Assembly: GCA_947382625.1 (NCBI GenBank)
Contig: CANDAG010000009.1
Coordinates: 49,702 to 113,701, forward strand
DNA length: 64,000 nt
Direction: 5' to 3'
From: an uncultured Lachnospiraceae bacterium
GTDB taxonomy: Bacteria; Bacillota; Clostridia; Lachnospirales; Lachnospiraceae
Within the stretch, counting starts at the first letter, position 1. Every line of letters begins with the position of its first letter. A model generated the notes under the pieces. The model was not told where the DNA came from and did not search any database. It worked only from the letters and a program-made list of their open reading frames with translations. The position numbers were made by a program, and so were the translations under genes. Shown here in pieces: positions 50,919 through 59,197 of the stretch.

Positions 50919-52115
50919 TTAAATATTTTCCAGACAATCCTCCAGAATTGCCGTCATTTCATCCACATGTTCCTTCGTGATGATAAGAGGCGGCACAAAA
51001 CGGATGATATTTGTCCCTGCGTTGATCAAAATAAGCCCCTTATCCAACGCCTTTGTGATGATATCATTTACCGGACGGTCAAACACCAGTCCCTGCATCA
51101 GTCCGAGTCCCCGTCTCTCCTCAATAAAATCAAAACGGGAAACAAAGCCCTCCAGCTTCTCTTCGAGATAAGCGCCTGTCTCTTTCACATTATCTATTAT
51201 ATGGTTCTCCTCAAATAAATCAAGTACAATATTGATGGCTGCCGCTGCAAGAGGATTACCGCCGTAGGTAGTGCCGTGGTCACCGCTTGTCAGGGAGTTA
51301 GCCGCCGTCTTTTCCGTCATCAGAAAAGCCCCCACAGGCACGCCGCAGCCTAAAGCCTTGGCCGTCGTCATGATATCCGGCTTTATCCCGTATCTCTGCC
51401 ATGCATACATAGCTCCGGTCCGTCCCATACCGCACTGGATCTCATCCAGGATCAGCAGGATATCCTTTTCCTCGCACAATGCCTTCAGCTGCTTAAGAAA
51501 GCTCTCCTCTGCCGGAAATATCCCTCCTTCTCCCTGCACGGTCTCCAAAATAACGGCGCAGGTCTTATCTGTCACATTTGCCAGCACACTGTCAAAGTCG
51601 TTAAGCCGGGCAAACCGTATATTTCCGATCATAGGCTCAAAAGCCTCCCGGTACTTAGGATTTCCGGTCACAGACAAAGCCCCCATGGTCCGTCCATGAA
51701 AGGAATGCTCCATGGCAATGATCTCATGGTCCGTCCTGCCATCCTTCAGATAAGCATACTTACGTGCCGCCTTGATGGCGCCCTCTATGGCTTCCGCGCC
51801 GCTGTTGGTAAAAAATACCCTGTCCATACCGGAAGCCTTTTTGAGCTTCTTAGCTGCCTCGATGGCCGGCACATTGTAATAATAATTAGAGGTATGGATC
51901 AGCTTATCGATCTGATCCTTCAGGGCGTCATTATATTTCTTATTATTGTAGCCCAGGGCAAACACGGCAATACCTGCGCAGAAGTCAAGATATTTTTTTC
52001 CTTCTATATCATAAAGATACACGCCGTCGCCTTTGTCCAAAACCACCTGATAACGGTTATAGGTATGGAGCAGAGCCTTTTCGGCCTCCTCGATATATTC
52101 CTTCATCACTTTCAT
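50919..52115 (-). CDS. argD: Acetylornithine aminotransferase
   Basis: A 398-residue class-III PLP aminotransferase that makes N-acetylornithine from N-acetylglutamate semialdehyde. FTNSGAEAIEGAIKAARKYA, HSFHGRTMGALSVTG, LDEIQCGMGRTG and the PLP lysine in TAKALGCGVPVG are present. Length and C-terminal residues fit ArgD. It is last of the arg genes in the operon before the solute-binding protein. Confidence 0.96.
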   Translation of the reverse strand: MKVMKEYIEEAEKALLHTYNRYQVVLDKGDGVYLYDIEGKKYLDFCAGIAVFALGYNNKKYNDALKDQIDKLIHTSNYYYNVPAIEAAKKLKKASGMDRVFFTNSGAEAIEGAIKAARKYAYLKDGRTDHEIIAMEHSFHGRTMGALSVTGNPKYREAFEPMIGNIRFARLNDFDSVLANVTDKTCAVILETVQGEGGIFPAEESFLKQLKALCEEKDILLILDEIQCGMGRTGAMYAWQRYGIKPDIMTTAKALGCGVPVGAFLMTEKTAANSLTSGDHGTTYGGNPLAAAAINIVLDLFEENHIIDNVKETGAYLEEKLEGFVSRFDFIEERRGLGLMQGLVFDRPVNDIITKALDKGLILINAGTNIIRFVPPLIITKEHVDEMTAILEDCLENI

Positions 52116-52199
52116 GATAAAAACCTTACCCTTTCTATGACCTGCAGGCTTTGAGCCGCAGACACAAATTTGCCTGTAAAAAATCTGATTTGAAGATTT

Positions 52200-53096
52200 T
52201 CAGCGGTTTATTTCACCCTTATCTTCATCTCTCAGGATCATGGTGCCGACTCCCTCGTTGGTAAAAATCTCAAGGAGCAGGCAGTGAGGGATACGTCCGT
52301 CTAAGATATGCACACGGTTGACGCCGTTTTTTACTGCCGCAGTACAATTACTGAGCTTGGGAAGCATACCGCCTCCGATCATGCCGCCTCCGATCAGTGC
52401 GTCTGCCTCGGATGCCGTGATCCTTGGGATAAAGGAGCTTTTATCATTGATATCGCCATAAAGCCCCTCAATGTCTGTGAGAAATACCAGCTTGTCCGCG
52501 CCTACCGCTCTTGCAATGGCACAGGCCGCATCATCCGCATTGATATTGTAGGTTGCAAACTCGTCGTCCAGTCCTACCGGGGACACAATAGGGAGAAAGT
52601 CCTTTTCCAGAAGATCGTAAAGGATCTTGGGATTGATCTCCGTGATCTCCCCTACGAAGCCGATATCCCTTCCGTCTGAAAACTTCTTTTCCACCTGGAT
52701 CAGACCGCCGTCCTTACCGCTGATGCCCACTGCCTTAACTCCAAGCTCCTGCACCATGGTCACCAGCTGCTTGTTCACTCTGCCAAGGACCATCTCCGCG
52801 ATCTCCATGGTTTCTGCATCGGTAACCCTAAGGCCGTTGACAAACTGAGCCTCTTTTCCTACCTTGCCCACCCAGCGGCTGATCTCTTTGCCGCCGCCGT
52901 GAACGATAATAGGCTTAAATCCTACCAGCTTAAGCAAAGTTACATCCTTGATCACATTTTTTTGCAGCTCCTCATTACTCATGGCAGAACCGCCGTACTT
53001 CACTACAATGATCTTGCGGTTGAATTTTTGTATATAAGGGAGGGCTTCGATGAGGACCTCCGCCTTTTTCAGCACTTCCTTGATATCCTTTTCCAT
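52200..53096 (-). CDS. argB: Acetylglutamate kinase
   Basis: 298 residues from [10 protein letters not shown], chosen for GGAGGATG upstream; a frame 12 codons longer would start in the argJ-argB gap. Motifs are VVKYGGSAM (residues 31-39), VHGGGKEIS and the ATP-lid segment [11 protein letters not shown]. The N-terminal helix and [11 protein letters not shown] mark the feedback-sensitive, arginine-inhibited type. It phosphorylates N-acetylglutamate in the second arginine step. Confidence 0.95.
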   Translation of the reverse strand: MEKDIKEVLKKAEVLIEALPYIQKFNRKIIVVKYGGSAMSNEELQKNVIKDVTLLKLVGFKPIIVHGGGKEISRWVGKVGKEAQFVNGLRVTDAETMEIAEMVLGRVNKQLVTMVQELGVKAVGISGKDGGLIQVEKKFSDGRDIGFVGEITEINPKILYDLLEKDFLPIVSPVGLDDEFATYNINADDAACAIARAVGADKLVFLTDIEGLYGDINDKSSFIPRITASEADALIGGGMIGGGMLPKLSNCTAAVKNGVNRVHILDGRIPHCLLLEIFTNEGVGTMILRDEDKGEINR

Positions 53097-53187
53097 GTTC
53101 TCATCCTCCAGATTCCATATCACTTTGGGCATCAGCCGGGTTCGGCAAGCGCAAGGTCCCGGGCTGAACTGTTTGTTTACTTACCTC

Positions 53188-54414
53188 TTAACTCCGATAA
53201 TCCGCATTGATAGACACATAATCATAGGTCAGGTCACATCCCCAGGCTGTGGCCTCTTCCTTTCCCATATGCATATCCACCAGCACCGTAACCTCCGGCT
53301 CCGCCAGGATCCTTCCCGCTTCCTCCTCACTGTAACCGGCAGCCATGCCGTTTCGGCACACCTGTACCTGCCCCGCGCTGCTTACAAAGGAAACATCCAC
53401 CTTCTCCGGATCAAAGGAGGCGCCACTGTAGCCAAGGGCACACAGGATCCTTCCCCAGTTGGCGTCATGACCGTAGACCGCCGCCTTCACCAGACTGGAG
53501 CTGACCACTGAACGGCTTAATCTGCGGGCCTGCTCCTTATCAGAAGCTCCTGATACCTTTACCTCCAAAAGGGCCTTGGCGCCCTCGCCGTCCCCTGCCA
53601 TCATCCGGGCAAGGGATGCATTCACATAATGAAGCGCTTCCTTAAAATCTTGGTACTCCGGCGTTCCTTCCAGAATTTCCTTATTTCCTGCCATTCCGTT
53701 TGCCATTACCAGGAGTGTATCATTGGTGGACGTGTCTCCGTCAACGGAGATCATATTGAAGGTATCCTTCACGTCCTCCTTTAATATTTTGGTCAAAAGT
53801 TCTTTGGAGATCACCGCATCGGTGGTCACAAAGCCAAGCATGGTGCACATATCGGGATGGATCATGCCTGAACCCTTGCTCATTCCGCCTATGGTCACCG
53901 TCACATCACCTACGGTAAGCTGTGCGGCGGCCTGCTTGGAAATCGTATCTGTGGTCATGATCGCCTCTGCCGCCAGAGTTCCCGCTTCTAAGGTTCCCGC
54001 TTTCTTTCCGGCAAGCGCTTCCACCCCTGCTTCGATCTTTTCAATGGGAAGCTGCATGCCGATCACGCCGGTGGAGGCCACCAGCACTGCATCCTCGGGA
54101 ATCCCAAGAACCTCTGCCGTCTTCCCGGCCGTCTTTTTGCAGTAGCTATAGCCCTCTTCCCCGGTACAGGCGTTGGCGATCCCTGCATTCACGATCACTG
54201 CCTGCCCAAAGGGCGCCTCCTCCACGATCCTTTTATCCCACATCACCGGAGCTGCCTTCACCACATTGCTGGTAAAGGTTCCTGCCAACACACAGGGAGC
54301 CTGGCTGTAGACCAGCGCCATATCCTTCCTGTTCTGATACTTGATCCCGGCCTCAGCTCCTGCCGCCTCAAATCCTTTCGCCGCGGTCACACCGCCTGTT
54401 ATCTTTTTTATCAT
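53188..54414 (-). CDS. argJ: Bifunctional ornithine acetyltransferase / N-acetylglutamate synthase
   Basis: 408 residues, a self-cleaving Ntn-type enzyme that recycles acetyl groups from N-acetylornithine. GGMSKGSGMIHPDM leads to the processing site CTML (Cys-Thr where Ala-Thr is usual), giving Thr as the new N-terminal nucleophile. Other conserved parts are VDGDTSTNDTLLVMANG, HDANWGRILCALGYSG and the NADYRS C-terminus. GGGAATGGAGT precedes the ATG. A complete ArgJ makes a separate ArgA unnecessary. Confidence 0.95.
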   Translation of the reverse strand: MIKKITGGVTAAKGFEAAGAEAGIKYQNRKDMALVYSQAPCVLAGTFTSNVVKAAPVMWDKRIVEEAPFGQAVIVNAGIANACTGEEGYSYCKKTAGKTAEVLGIPEDAVLVASTGVIGMQLPIEKIEAGVEALAGKKAGTLEAGTLAAEAIMTTDTISKQAAAQLTVGDVTVTIGGMSKGSGMIHPDMCTMLGFVTTDAVISKELLTKILKEDVKDTFNMISVDGDTSTNDTLLVMANGMAGNKEILEGTPEYQDFKEALHYVNASLARMMAGDGEGAKALLEVKVSGASDKEQARRLSRSVVSSSLVKAAVYGHDANWGRILCALGYSGASFDPEKVDVSFVSSAGQVQVCRNGMAAGYSEEEAGRILAEPEVTVLVDMHMGKEEATAWGCDLTYDYVSINADYRS

Positions 54415-54509
54415 ACTCCATTCCCTTTCCTCATACTGCAGAAAACTGGTACATCCTTTCCTGCCTGATAAGCTCTCTGTGGCTCCTTATCCCAAACCAG
54501 CCAGTCTGC

Positions 54510-54956
54510 CTACTGGTTAAACTTCTCAATATTTCCATGGTTCAATACAAAATCATAATAGTTCAGATCCTCACGCCTTGTCCATCCGATCTCTTTCCAA
54601 AAGGCATTCCCGATATCGTTCTGGGTAAAGGCGATCAGAGACACCTTACTGATGTGTTCCTTTTCCAGCGCCTCCATGCAGTAGACCACCATGGCTTTCC
54701 CGATGCCTCTCATGCGGTAATCCTCGTGGACGCATACATGGTACAGACATCCCCTCCGGCCGTCATGGCCGCAGAGAATGCTCCCCACGATCCTTCCATC
54801 CTCCACAGCTACCACGCTGGAGGTGGGATTTCTCTGCAAAAACCTCTCCACGCCTTCCCTGGAGTCATCCAGGCTGCGCATGGCAAACCCCCGGATGCTT
54901 TTCCAGAGAGTGTAAACCTGCTCATAATCTTCTATGGTCATTGTCCTGATCGTCAT
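54510..54956 (-). CDS. GNAT-family N-acetyltransferase
   Basis: A 148-residue GNAT. The acetyl-CoA loop is VHEDYRMRGIGKAMVVYCMEAL, with VVAVEDGRIVGSILCG and a C-terminal ENDIGNAFWKEIGW-like segment (NDIGNAFWKEIGW). It resembles YpeA-type proteins, not ArgA. It lies between argC and argJ in the same direction, so it is probably cotranscribed. An N-acetylglutamate or acyl-amino-acid role is possible but unproven. GGGGAGAG precedes the ATG. Confidence 0.88.
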   Translation of the reverse strand: MTIRTMTIEDYEQVYTLWKSIRGFAMRSLDDSREGVERFLQRNPTSSVVAVEDGRIVGSILCGHDGRRGCLYHVCVHEDYRMRGIGKAMVVYCMEALEKEHISKVSLIAFTQNDIGNAFWKEIGWTRREDLNYYDFVLNHGNIEKFNQ

Positions 54957-54993
54957 TGTTCTCTCCCCTTCTCCCTTTCATTCTCCTGTCAGA

Positions 54994-55029
54994 TATAGTG
55001 AACGACAAATTATTTTGTCGTTCACTATA
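54994..55029. repeat. 16-bp perfect inverted repeat between argC and the GNAT gene
   Basis: Arms at 54994-55009 and 55014-55029 are exact complements (TATAGTGAACGACAAA and its partner) with a 4-nt TTAT loop. No T-run follows, so it is not a standard terminator. It could be an operator, a processing site or a repeat. Confidence 0.7.
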
Positions 55030-55040
55030 GATCAGCGGAT

Positions 55041-55991
55041 TCACAGATTCAGCCCCCTGTCTTCCTCACAGCCAAGCATGATGTTCAGGCATTGGATAGC
55101 CGCCCCGGAGGCTCCCTTTCCCAGATTGTCAAACTGAGCGGAAAGCAGGATCCTCTCCTCATTTCCGGTGACAAAGATCCTGAGGCCGTCCCAGCCGCTG
55201 CAGCCGTTTCCGGCTAACATGCCTCCATGGAGCTGTGCCTCTTCACCAAGGGGCATCACCTGTACAAACCGCTGTCCCTGATAAAAATCCGCCAGAAATG
55301 CCCGGAGCCTTGCCGGCGTTCTTTCTTTATTTAAAAGCTCCCCGTAAAGAGGGACCGACACCACCATTCCGCTGTAATAATCCGCCACGATAGGAGAAAA
55401 CAAAGGCTCCCGCACAAGTCCGGTGATCTGCTTCATTTCCTTTAAATGCTTGTGCTTCTGGGAAAGAGCATATTCCCTGGGGGAGGCAAGTGACTGATCC
55501 CGCTCTTCCCCTTCGTATTCCGCGATCATTTTTTTACCGCCGCCGCTATAGCCTGTCAGCGAAAAGGCGGTCAATGGATAATCTGCCGGAAGGATCCCTG
55601 CCGATGTCAGAGGATACACCAGGGAAATAAATCCCGTGGCGTGACAGCCCGGCACCGCGATCCTTTGACCCTTAGCAATCCTTTGTCTGTGGCCTTCGGA
55701 CAGCTCCGGAAACCCGTAAGCCCATCCCTCCTGTGTCCTGTGGGCCGTGGAGGTATCGATCACCCTCACACTGTCATTTTCGATCAATCCCACCGATTCC
55801 CTGGCCGCATCATCCGGCAGGCATAAAAAGGTAATGTCCGACTGGTTGATCAGCCGCTTTCTTTCCTCTATATCCTTACGCTTTTCAGGGTCAATGGAAA
55901 GCAGCTCCACATCCTCCCTGCCTGCAAATCTTTCATTGATCCTGAGTCCTGTGGTTCCTTCCCTGCCGTCAATAAAAATTTTTGTCTTCAT
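55041..55991 (-). CDS. argC: N-acetyl-gamma-glutamyl-phosphate reductase (type 2)
   Basis: A 316-residue enzyme that reduces N-acetylglutamyl phosphate to the semialdehyde with NADPH. It matches the shorter type-2 ArgC: IDGREGTTGLRI near the N-terminus, DTSTAHRT, catalytic Cys in VPGCHATGFI, TGYSGGGKKMI and FDNLGKGASGAAIQ. It is the first gene of the minus-strand argC-GNAT-argJ-argB-argD operon and is divergent from argG. Confidence 0.95.
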   Translation of the reverse strand: MKTKIFIDGREGTTGLRINERFAGREDVELLSIDPEKRKDIEERKRLINQSDITFLCLPDDAARESVGLIENDSVRVIDTSTAHRTQEGWAYGFPELSEGHRQRIAKGQRIAVPGCHATGFISLVYPLTSAGILPADYPLTAFSLTGYSGGGKKMIAEYEGEERDQSLASPREYALSQKHKHLKEMKQITGLVREPLFSPIVADYYSGMVVSVPLYGELLNKERTPARLRAFLADFYQGQRFVQVMPLGEEAQLHGGMLAGNGCSGWDGLRIFVTGNEERILLSAQFDNLGKGASGAAIQCLNIMLGCEEDRGLNL

Positions 55992-56065
55992 ACGCTTAAA
56001 CCTGTCTCCCGAAATTTCCTAAAGCAGCCCGGCTCTGCCGGATCACTGCGATTTTATTCCTGTTA

Positions 56066-56094
56066 ATCATACTCTAAGAGGCTTAAAATCTCAA
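56066..56094 (-). promoter_or_regulatory. Predicted argC operon promoter
   Basis: On the minus strand TTGAGA (56089-56094) and TATGAT (56066-56071) are spaced 17 bp. A TAAGAGGC/GCCTCTTA inverted repeat (56075-56082 and 56107-56114) straddles the -35 region. Confidence 0.6.
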
Positions 56095-56122
56095 CCATAA
56101 ATTGCAGCCTCTTACTTTTCAC

Positions 56123-56210
56123 TGCATGATTATACATCTTTAATGCATAATATTCAACTACTTTTTCATTTTCTGCATAATAATAAAAAATATTTTTTTA
56201 TTTATGCAAA
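56123..56210. promoter_or_regulatory. Candidate ArgR operator cluster between argC and argG
   Basis: Four AT-rich boxes resemble ARG boxes (TGAAT-W4-ATTCA): TGCATGATTATACA (56123-56136), TGCATAATATTCA (56144-56156), TGCATAATAATA (56174-56185) and TTATTTATGCAAA (56198-56210). They fill the space between the divergent argC and argG promoters, where ArgR/AhrC would repress both. The boxes are imperfect and one is a base short. No argR gene is in the window. Confidence 0.45.
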
Positions 56211-56219
56211 ATCAGGGTA

Positions 56220-56248
56220 TTGCATTTCCGGTTTGTTTGTTGTATATT
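56220..56248 (+). promoter_or_regulatory. Predicted argG promoter
   Basis: TTGCAT (56220-56225) and TATATT (56243-56248) are spaced 17 bp, about 75 nt before the argG ATG, next to the ARG-box-like cluster. Confidence 0.6.
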
Positions 56249-56323
56249 GTCATAGAAAACAAAGCAGTAACTGTGAAGGTGCAAAGCAGTTACACAAAGC
56301 ACACAAATTGGAGGAATTTATCT

Positions 56324-57544
56324 ATGAAGGAAAAAGTAGTTTTAGCTTATTCCGGGGGACTTGACACCACTGCGATCATTCCCTGGCTGAAAGAAAATTT
56401 CGATTATGAAGTGATCTGTGTCTGCATCGACTGCGGACAGGGTGAGGAGCTTGACGGGCTGGAAGAGCGGGCCAAATTCTGCGGTGCTGAGAAATTATAC
56501 ATATTAGATGTAACAGACGAATTCTGTGACGAATATATCGTTCCCTGCGTGCAGGCTCACGCAGTATATGAGAACAAATATCTTCTGGGCACCTCTATGG
56601 CAAGGCCTCTGATCGCCAAAAAGCTGGTGGAGATTGCCCGTAAGGAAGGCGCCAGCGCGATCTGCCACGGCGCTACCGGAAAGGGGAACGATCAGATCCG
56701 TTTCGAACTGGGTATCAAGGCTCTTGCACCCGACTTAAAGATCATTGCCGCCTGGAGAAACGAAAAATGGACCATGGACTCCCGTGAGTCTGAGATTGCC
56801 TACTGCAAGGCACACGGCATCGATCTTCCTTTCTCTGCGGATTCCAGCTACAGCCGCGACCGTAACCTCTGGCACATCAGCCATGAAGGTCTGGAGCTGG
56901 AGGATCCTGCCAATGAGCCTAACTTTGACCACCTTCTGGTTCTGGGAACCACTCCCGAAAAGGCGCCTGAAGAGGGTGAATATGTAACTATGACCTTTAA
57001 AGCCGGTATTCCTACCTCTGTGAACGGCAAGGAAATGAAGGTTTCCGATATTATCCGGGAATTGAACCGTTTAGGCGGCAAGCACGGCATCGGCATTGTA
57101 GATATTGTAGAAAACCGGGTAGTGGGTATGAAATCCCGGGGCGTTTACGAGACTCCCGGCGGAACCATTCTCTATGAAGCACACCAGCAGCTGGAAGAGC
57201 TGATCCTTGACAGAGATACCTACGCCCTCAAAAAAGACATGGGCAATAAATTCTCCCAGATCGTATACGAGGGAAAATGGTTTTCTCCTTTGCGTGAAGC
57301 TGTCCAGGCCTTTGTGGAATCTACCCAGAAGCATGTGACCGGAGAAGTGAAATTCAAGCTTTATAAAGGAAATATCATCAAAGCGGGCACCACTTCCCCT
57401 TACTCTTTATATAATGAAAGCATTGCTTCCTTTACCACAGGAGATCTCTATGATCACCATGATGCAGAAGGCTTTATCAATCTGTTCGGCCTTTCCACCA
57501 AGGTACGCGCCATGAAAATGCAGGAACGCGGCGAGCTAAGGTAA
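56324..57544 (+). CDS. argG: Argininosuccinate synthase
   Basis: 406 residues from [10 protein letters not shown], with GGAGG before the ATG. It condenses citrulline and aspartate with ATP. The PP-loop is [40 protein letters not shown] and [14 protein letters not shown] are conserved family segments. An in-frame extension of 40 codons upstream has no support. No argH follows within the window; a second arginine locus would be needed. Confidence 0.97.
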   Translation: MKEKVVLAYSGGLDTTAIIPWLKENFDYEVICVCIDCGQGEELDGLEERAKFCGAEKLYILDVTDEFCDEYIVPCVQAHAVYENKYLLGTSMARPLIAKKLVEIARKEGASAICHGATGKGNDQIRFELGIKALAPDLKIIAAWRNEKWTMDSRESEIAYCKAHGIDLPFSADSSYSRDRNLWHISHEGLELEDPANEPNFDHLLVLGTTPEKAPEEGEYVTMTFKAGIPTSVNGKEMKVSDIIRELNRLGGKHGIGIVDIVENRVVGMKSRGVYETPGGTILYEAHQQLEELILDRDTYALKKDMGNKFSQIVYEGKWFSPLREAVQAFVESTQKHVTGEVKFKLYKGNIIKAGTTSPYSLYNESIASFTTGDLYDHHDAEGFINLFGLSTKVRAMKMQERGELR

Positions 57545-57570
57545 AGTATGAAAAAAGAACCTCAAAACAG

Positions 57571-57660
57571 CTCTGCGCACTTGCTGCGCGGAGCGTGCAC
57601 GCGCCATGCTGCGCAGCAGCATGTGTGCATCAGATACTTGTGCCCGCTTTTTCATAGGCA
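57571..57660. repeat. GC-rich hairpin cluster downstream of argG
   Basis: 57571-57593 is an 8-bp hairpin whose loop ACTTGCT is identical to that of 15518-15542, and GTGC follows. A second GCATGCTGC...GCAGCATG-type stem follows near 57605-57625. These sit between argG and DUF1294 and may end the argG transcript. Their loops link them to the 15.5-kb element. Confidence 0.5.
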
Positions 57661-57692
57661 TTTGTGTCTGAGGAAGACATGGGCACAAGTAT
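57634..57692 (+). promoter_or_regulatory. Inverted repeat over the DUF1294 start region
   Basis: ATACTTGTGCCC (57634-57645) and GGGCACAAGTAT (57681-57692) are perfect complements. The second arm covers the region between two candidate DUF1294 start codons (ATG at 57679 and 57691), so base-pairing in the mRNA would hide them. Confidence 0.5.
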
Positions 57693-57984
57693 GAATGTGA
57701 TCACCCTTTTAACCTCTTATCTTGCTGTCATTAATTTCACAGGCTTTGCTCTGATGGGCATTGACAAGTACAAAGCCAAAAAAAGGGCCTTCCGGATACC
57801 GGAAGCAACCCTTTTTATTGTGGCGATCATAGGCGGAAGCGTTGGCTCTCTCATTGGAATGTATCTCTTCCGCCACAAAACCAGGCATCGCAGCTTCGTG
57901 TTCGGCATGCCGCTCATTCTGCTTCTGCAGATAGCCCTTGTATATGCCGTTCTCAATGCGCCTGTTACCATTTCTGTGTTGTAA
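57679..57984 (+). CDS. DUF1294 small membrane protein
   Basis: 101 residues from MGTSMNVITLL; a start at the next ATG (57691) or at an upstream GTG (57664) is also possible. Three membrane helices surround the DUF1294 signature FALMGIDKYKAKKRAFRIPE, then GGSVGSLIGMYLFRHKTRH. The function is unknown; the family occurs widely, sometimes fused to cold-shock domains. GAGGA precedes the first ATG. A hairpin at 57991-58015 follows the stop. Confidence 0.85.
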   Translation: MGTSMNVITLLTSYLAVINFTGFALMGIDKYKAKKRAFRIPEATLFIVAIIGGSVGSLIGMYLFRHKTRHRSFVFGMPLILLLQIALVYAVLNAPVTISVL

Positions 57985-57990
57985 GCATAA

Positions 57991-58015
57991 GGCTGACCTG
58001 CTTTGCAGGCCAGCC
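57991..58015 (+). terminator. Hairpin after DUF1294
   Basis: GGCTG-CCTGC and GCAGG-CAGCC form a stem of about 11 bp with one mismatch and a TTT loop, six bases after the stop codon. It lacks a long T-run, so it is a modest terminator candidate. The dispersed unit R4 begins six bases later. Confidence 0.5.
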
Positions 58016-58020
58016 GTTGT

Positions 58021-58068
58021 GACATAAGGATGTCCGGCGAAGCCTGACATCCGTTGTTTTTTATAAGG
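58021..58068. repeat. Palindromic element unit R4
   Basis: A 48-bp unit (GACATAAGGATGTC start, ATCCGTTG near the end) that matches 27439-27486 at 41 of 48 positions. It lies between DUF1294 and the degV stop; its last eight bases contain the degV stop codon. Confidence 0.85.
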
Positions 58069-58897
58069 TAACGATCACGCCGCCGTCATTGGCGTACATG
58101 CTGCTGACTCCCTTCGTATCCATGATCACCACATCCTTCACCCGGATTTTGGAAAGGATCATTTCCTTCACTCTCTTCGCCCGTTCCGGACAATTGCAGT
58201 GGGTGATCATAAGCGTCCGCTCTTCCGGATCCACTGCCTCATTTGCCACTGTCTCTGCCATTTTGGCAAGGGCCTTTTTGTTTCCGATGGCCTGACCAAG
58301 CTGGATGATCTCTCCTTTGTGGGAGCCCATTACCGGTTTGATGCTGAGGGTGGTGGCTACCATCGCTTTAATGCCTGTCAGACGTCCGTTTTTTCGCAGA
58401 GTTTCCAGATTATCCAGTACAAAATAGGTCTTCATCTTATCCCTGTAGTCCTGTAGCCGTCTGCATATTTCTTCAAAGGGAAGTCCTTCCCCGGACCATT
58501 CTACCGCCTTGAAAGCCAGCTGGGTCTCTCCGCAGCTTGCAGATTCCGAATCGCATACAAAGATATTCTTCTCCCCATATTCGTCGTGATACATCTTTTT
58601 GCCCAGCTCGGCACTGTTATAGCTTCCGCTAAGCTTGGAGGATAACGTAAATACAAACACATTTTCCGCATCTGTCCGATAGGCTTCCTTAAAAGTCTCT
58701 GGAGACGGGCAGGAAGATCTGGGGCTTTCCGGACAGGCGGCCACCTTTTCAAGAAAAAGTGCCTGATCAAAGCCTTCATCATCAATAAATGTATCCTGTC
58801 CTACTTCAAGCCTTAAGGGGATCCTTACATACCCGGAATCCTTCTCATACCCTTCCGGGAATTCACAACAACTGTCCGCCACTATTTTACAGTTCAT
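58061..58897 (-). CDS. DegV family fatty-acid-binding protein
   Basis: 278 residues from MNCKIVADSCCEF, chosen for GGAGG upstream. The DegV fold binds a long-chain fatty acid. Features are VADSCCEFP at the start, PSPETFKEAYRTDAENVFVFTLSSKLSGSY, LETLRKNGRLTG and the GGVIVTL C-terminus. The family is linked to fatty-acid kinase FakA, but no fakA is next to it. The stop is within the end of repeat R4. Confidence 0.9.
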   Translation of the reverse strand: MNCKIVADSCCEFPEGYEKDSGYVRIPLRLEVGQDTFIDDEGFDQALFLEKVAACPESPRSSCPSPETFKEAYRTDAENVFVFTLSSKLSGSYNSAELGKKMYHDEYGEKNIFVCDSESASCGETQLAFKAVEWSGEGLPFEEICRRLQDYRDKMKTYFVLDNLETLRKNGRLTGIKAMVATTLSIKPVMGSHKGEIIQLGQAIGNKKALAKMAETVANEAVDPEERTLMITHCNCPERAKRVKEMILSKIRVKDVVIMDTKGVSSMYANDGGVIVTL

Positions 58898-59197
58898 ATC
58901 AACCTCCAAAACTATTTCATATGTTTAATGTTAACCACACAATGTGGTTTTTATTACTACATATAATAACATATGTTTTACTTCATGTAAAGGATAATTG
59001 TCACTTCTTGTCATCCTTATGTGCAGGAACTGCGCATTTCTGACTGTGAATGGTAACACTGTTATAGCAATGTATAAAATCTCTTCTCTGTTTATTGCCT
59101 CCAACCGGGTATTTTGTTATACTTTATAAGGAAATTTACAAGCTAACCAGAAAATTATAACAGTTCAGCCGATTTGCTTCACTGTCACAGGAAAACT
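58898..59197. other. Intergenic region with divergent promoters
   Basis: About 300 bp between degV and the radical SAM gene. It is AT-rich. It holds an AACCACA/TGTGGTT hairpin (58933-58949) in the degV leader, several ATATGTT/AACATAT tracts and, at 59095-59123, TTGCCT and TATACT spaced 17 bp for the rightward gene. I see no reading frame or RNA gene. Confidence 0.6.
59095..59123 (+). promoter_or_regulatory. Predicted promoter of the radical SAM gene
   Basis: TTGCCT (59095-59100) and TATACT (59118-59123) are spaced 17 bp, about 75 nt before the ATG. Confidence 0.55.

Noticed and set aside
54510-54956. Naming the GNAT gene argA
   Set aside because: It lacks the amino-acid-kinase domain of ArgA, and short ArgA types cannot be told from generic GNATs by eye.
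55992-56323. T-box or arginine riboswitch in the argC-argG region
   Set aside because: No T-box TGGNACCGCG sequence or specifier stem; AT-rich boxes fit ArgR better.
57571-57660. tRNA-like GC-rich folds after argG
   Set aside because: No acceptor stem, GTTCRA loop or anticodon arm could be drawn; they are simple hairpins.
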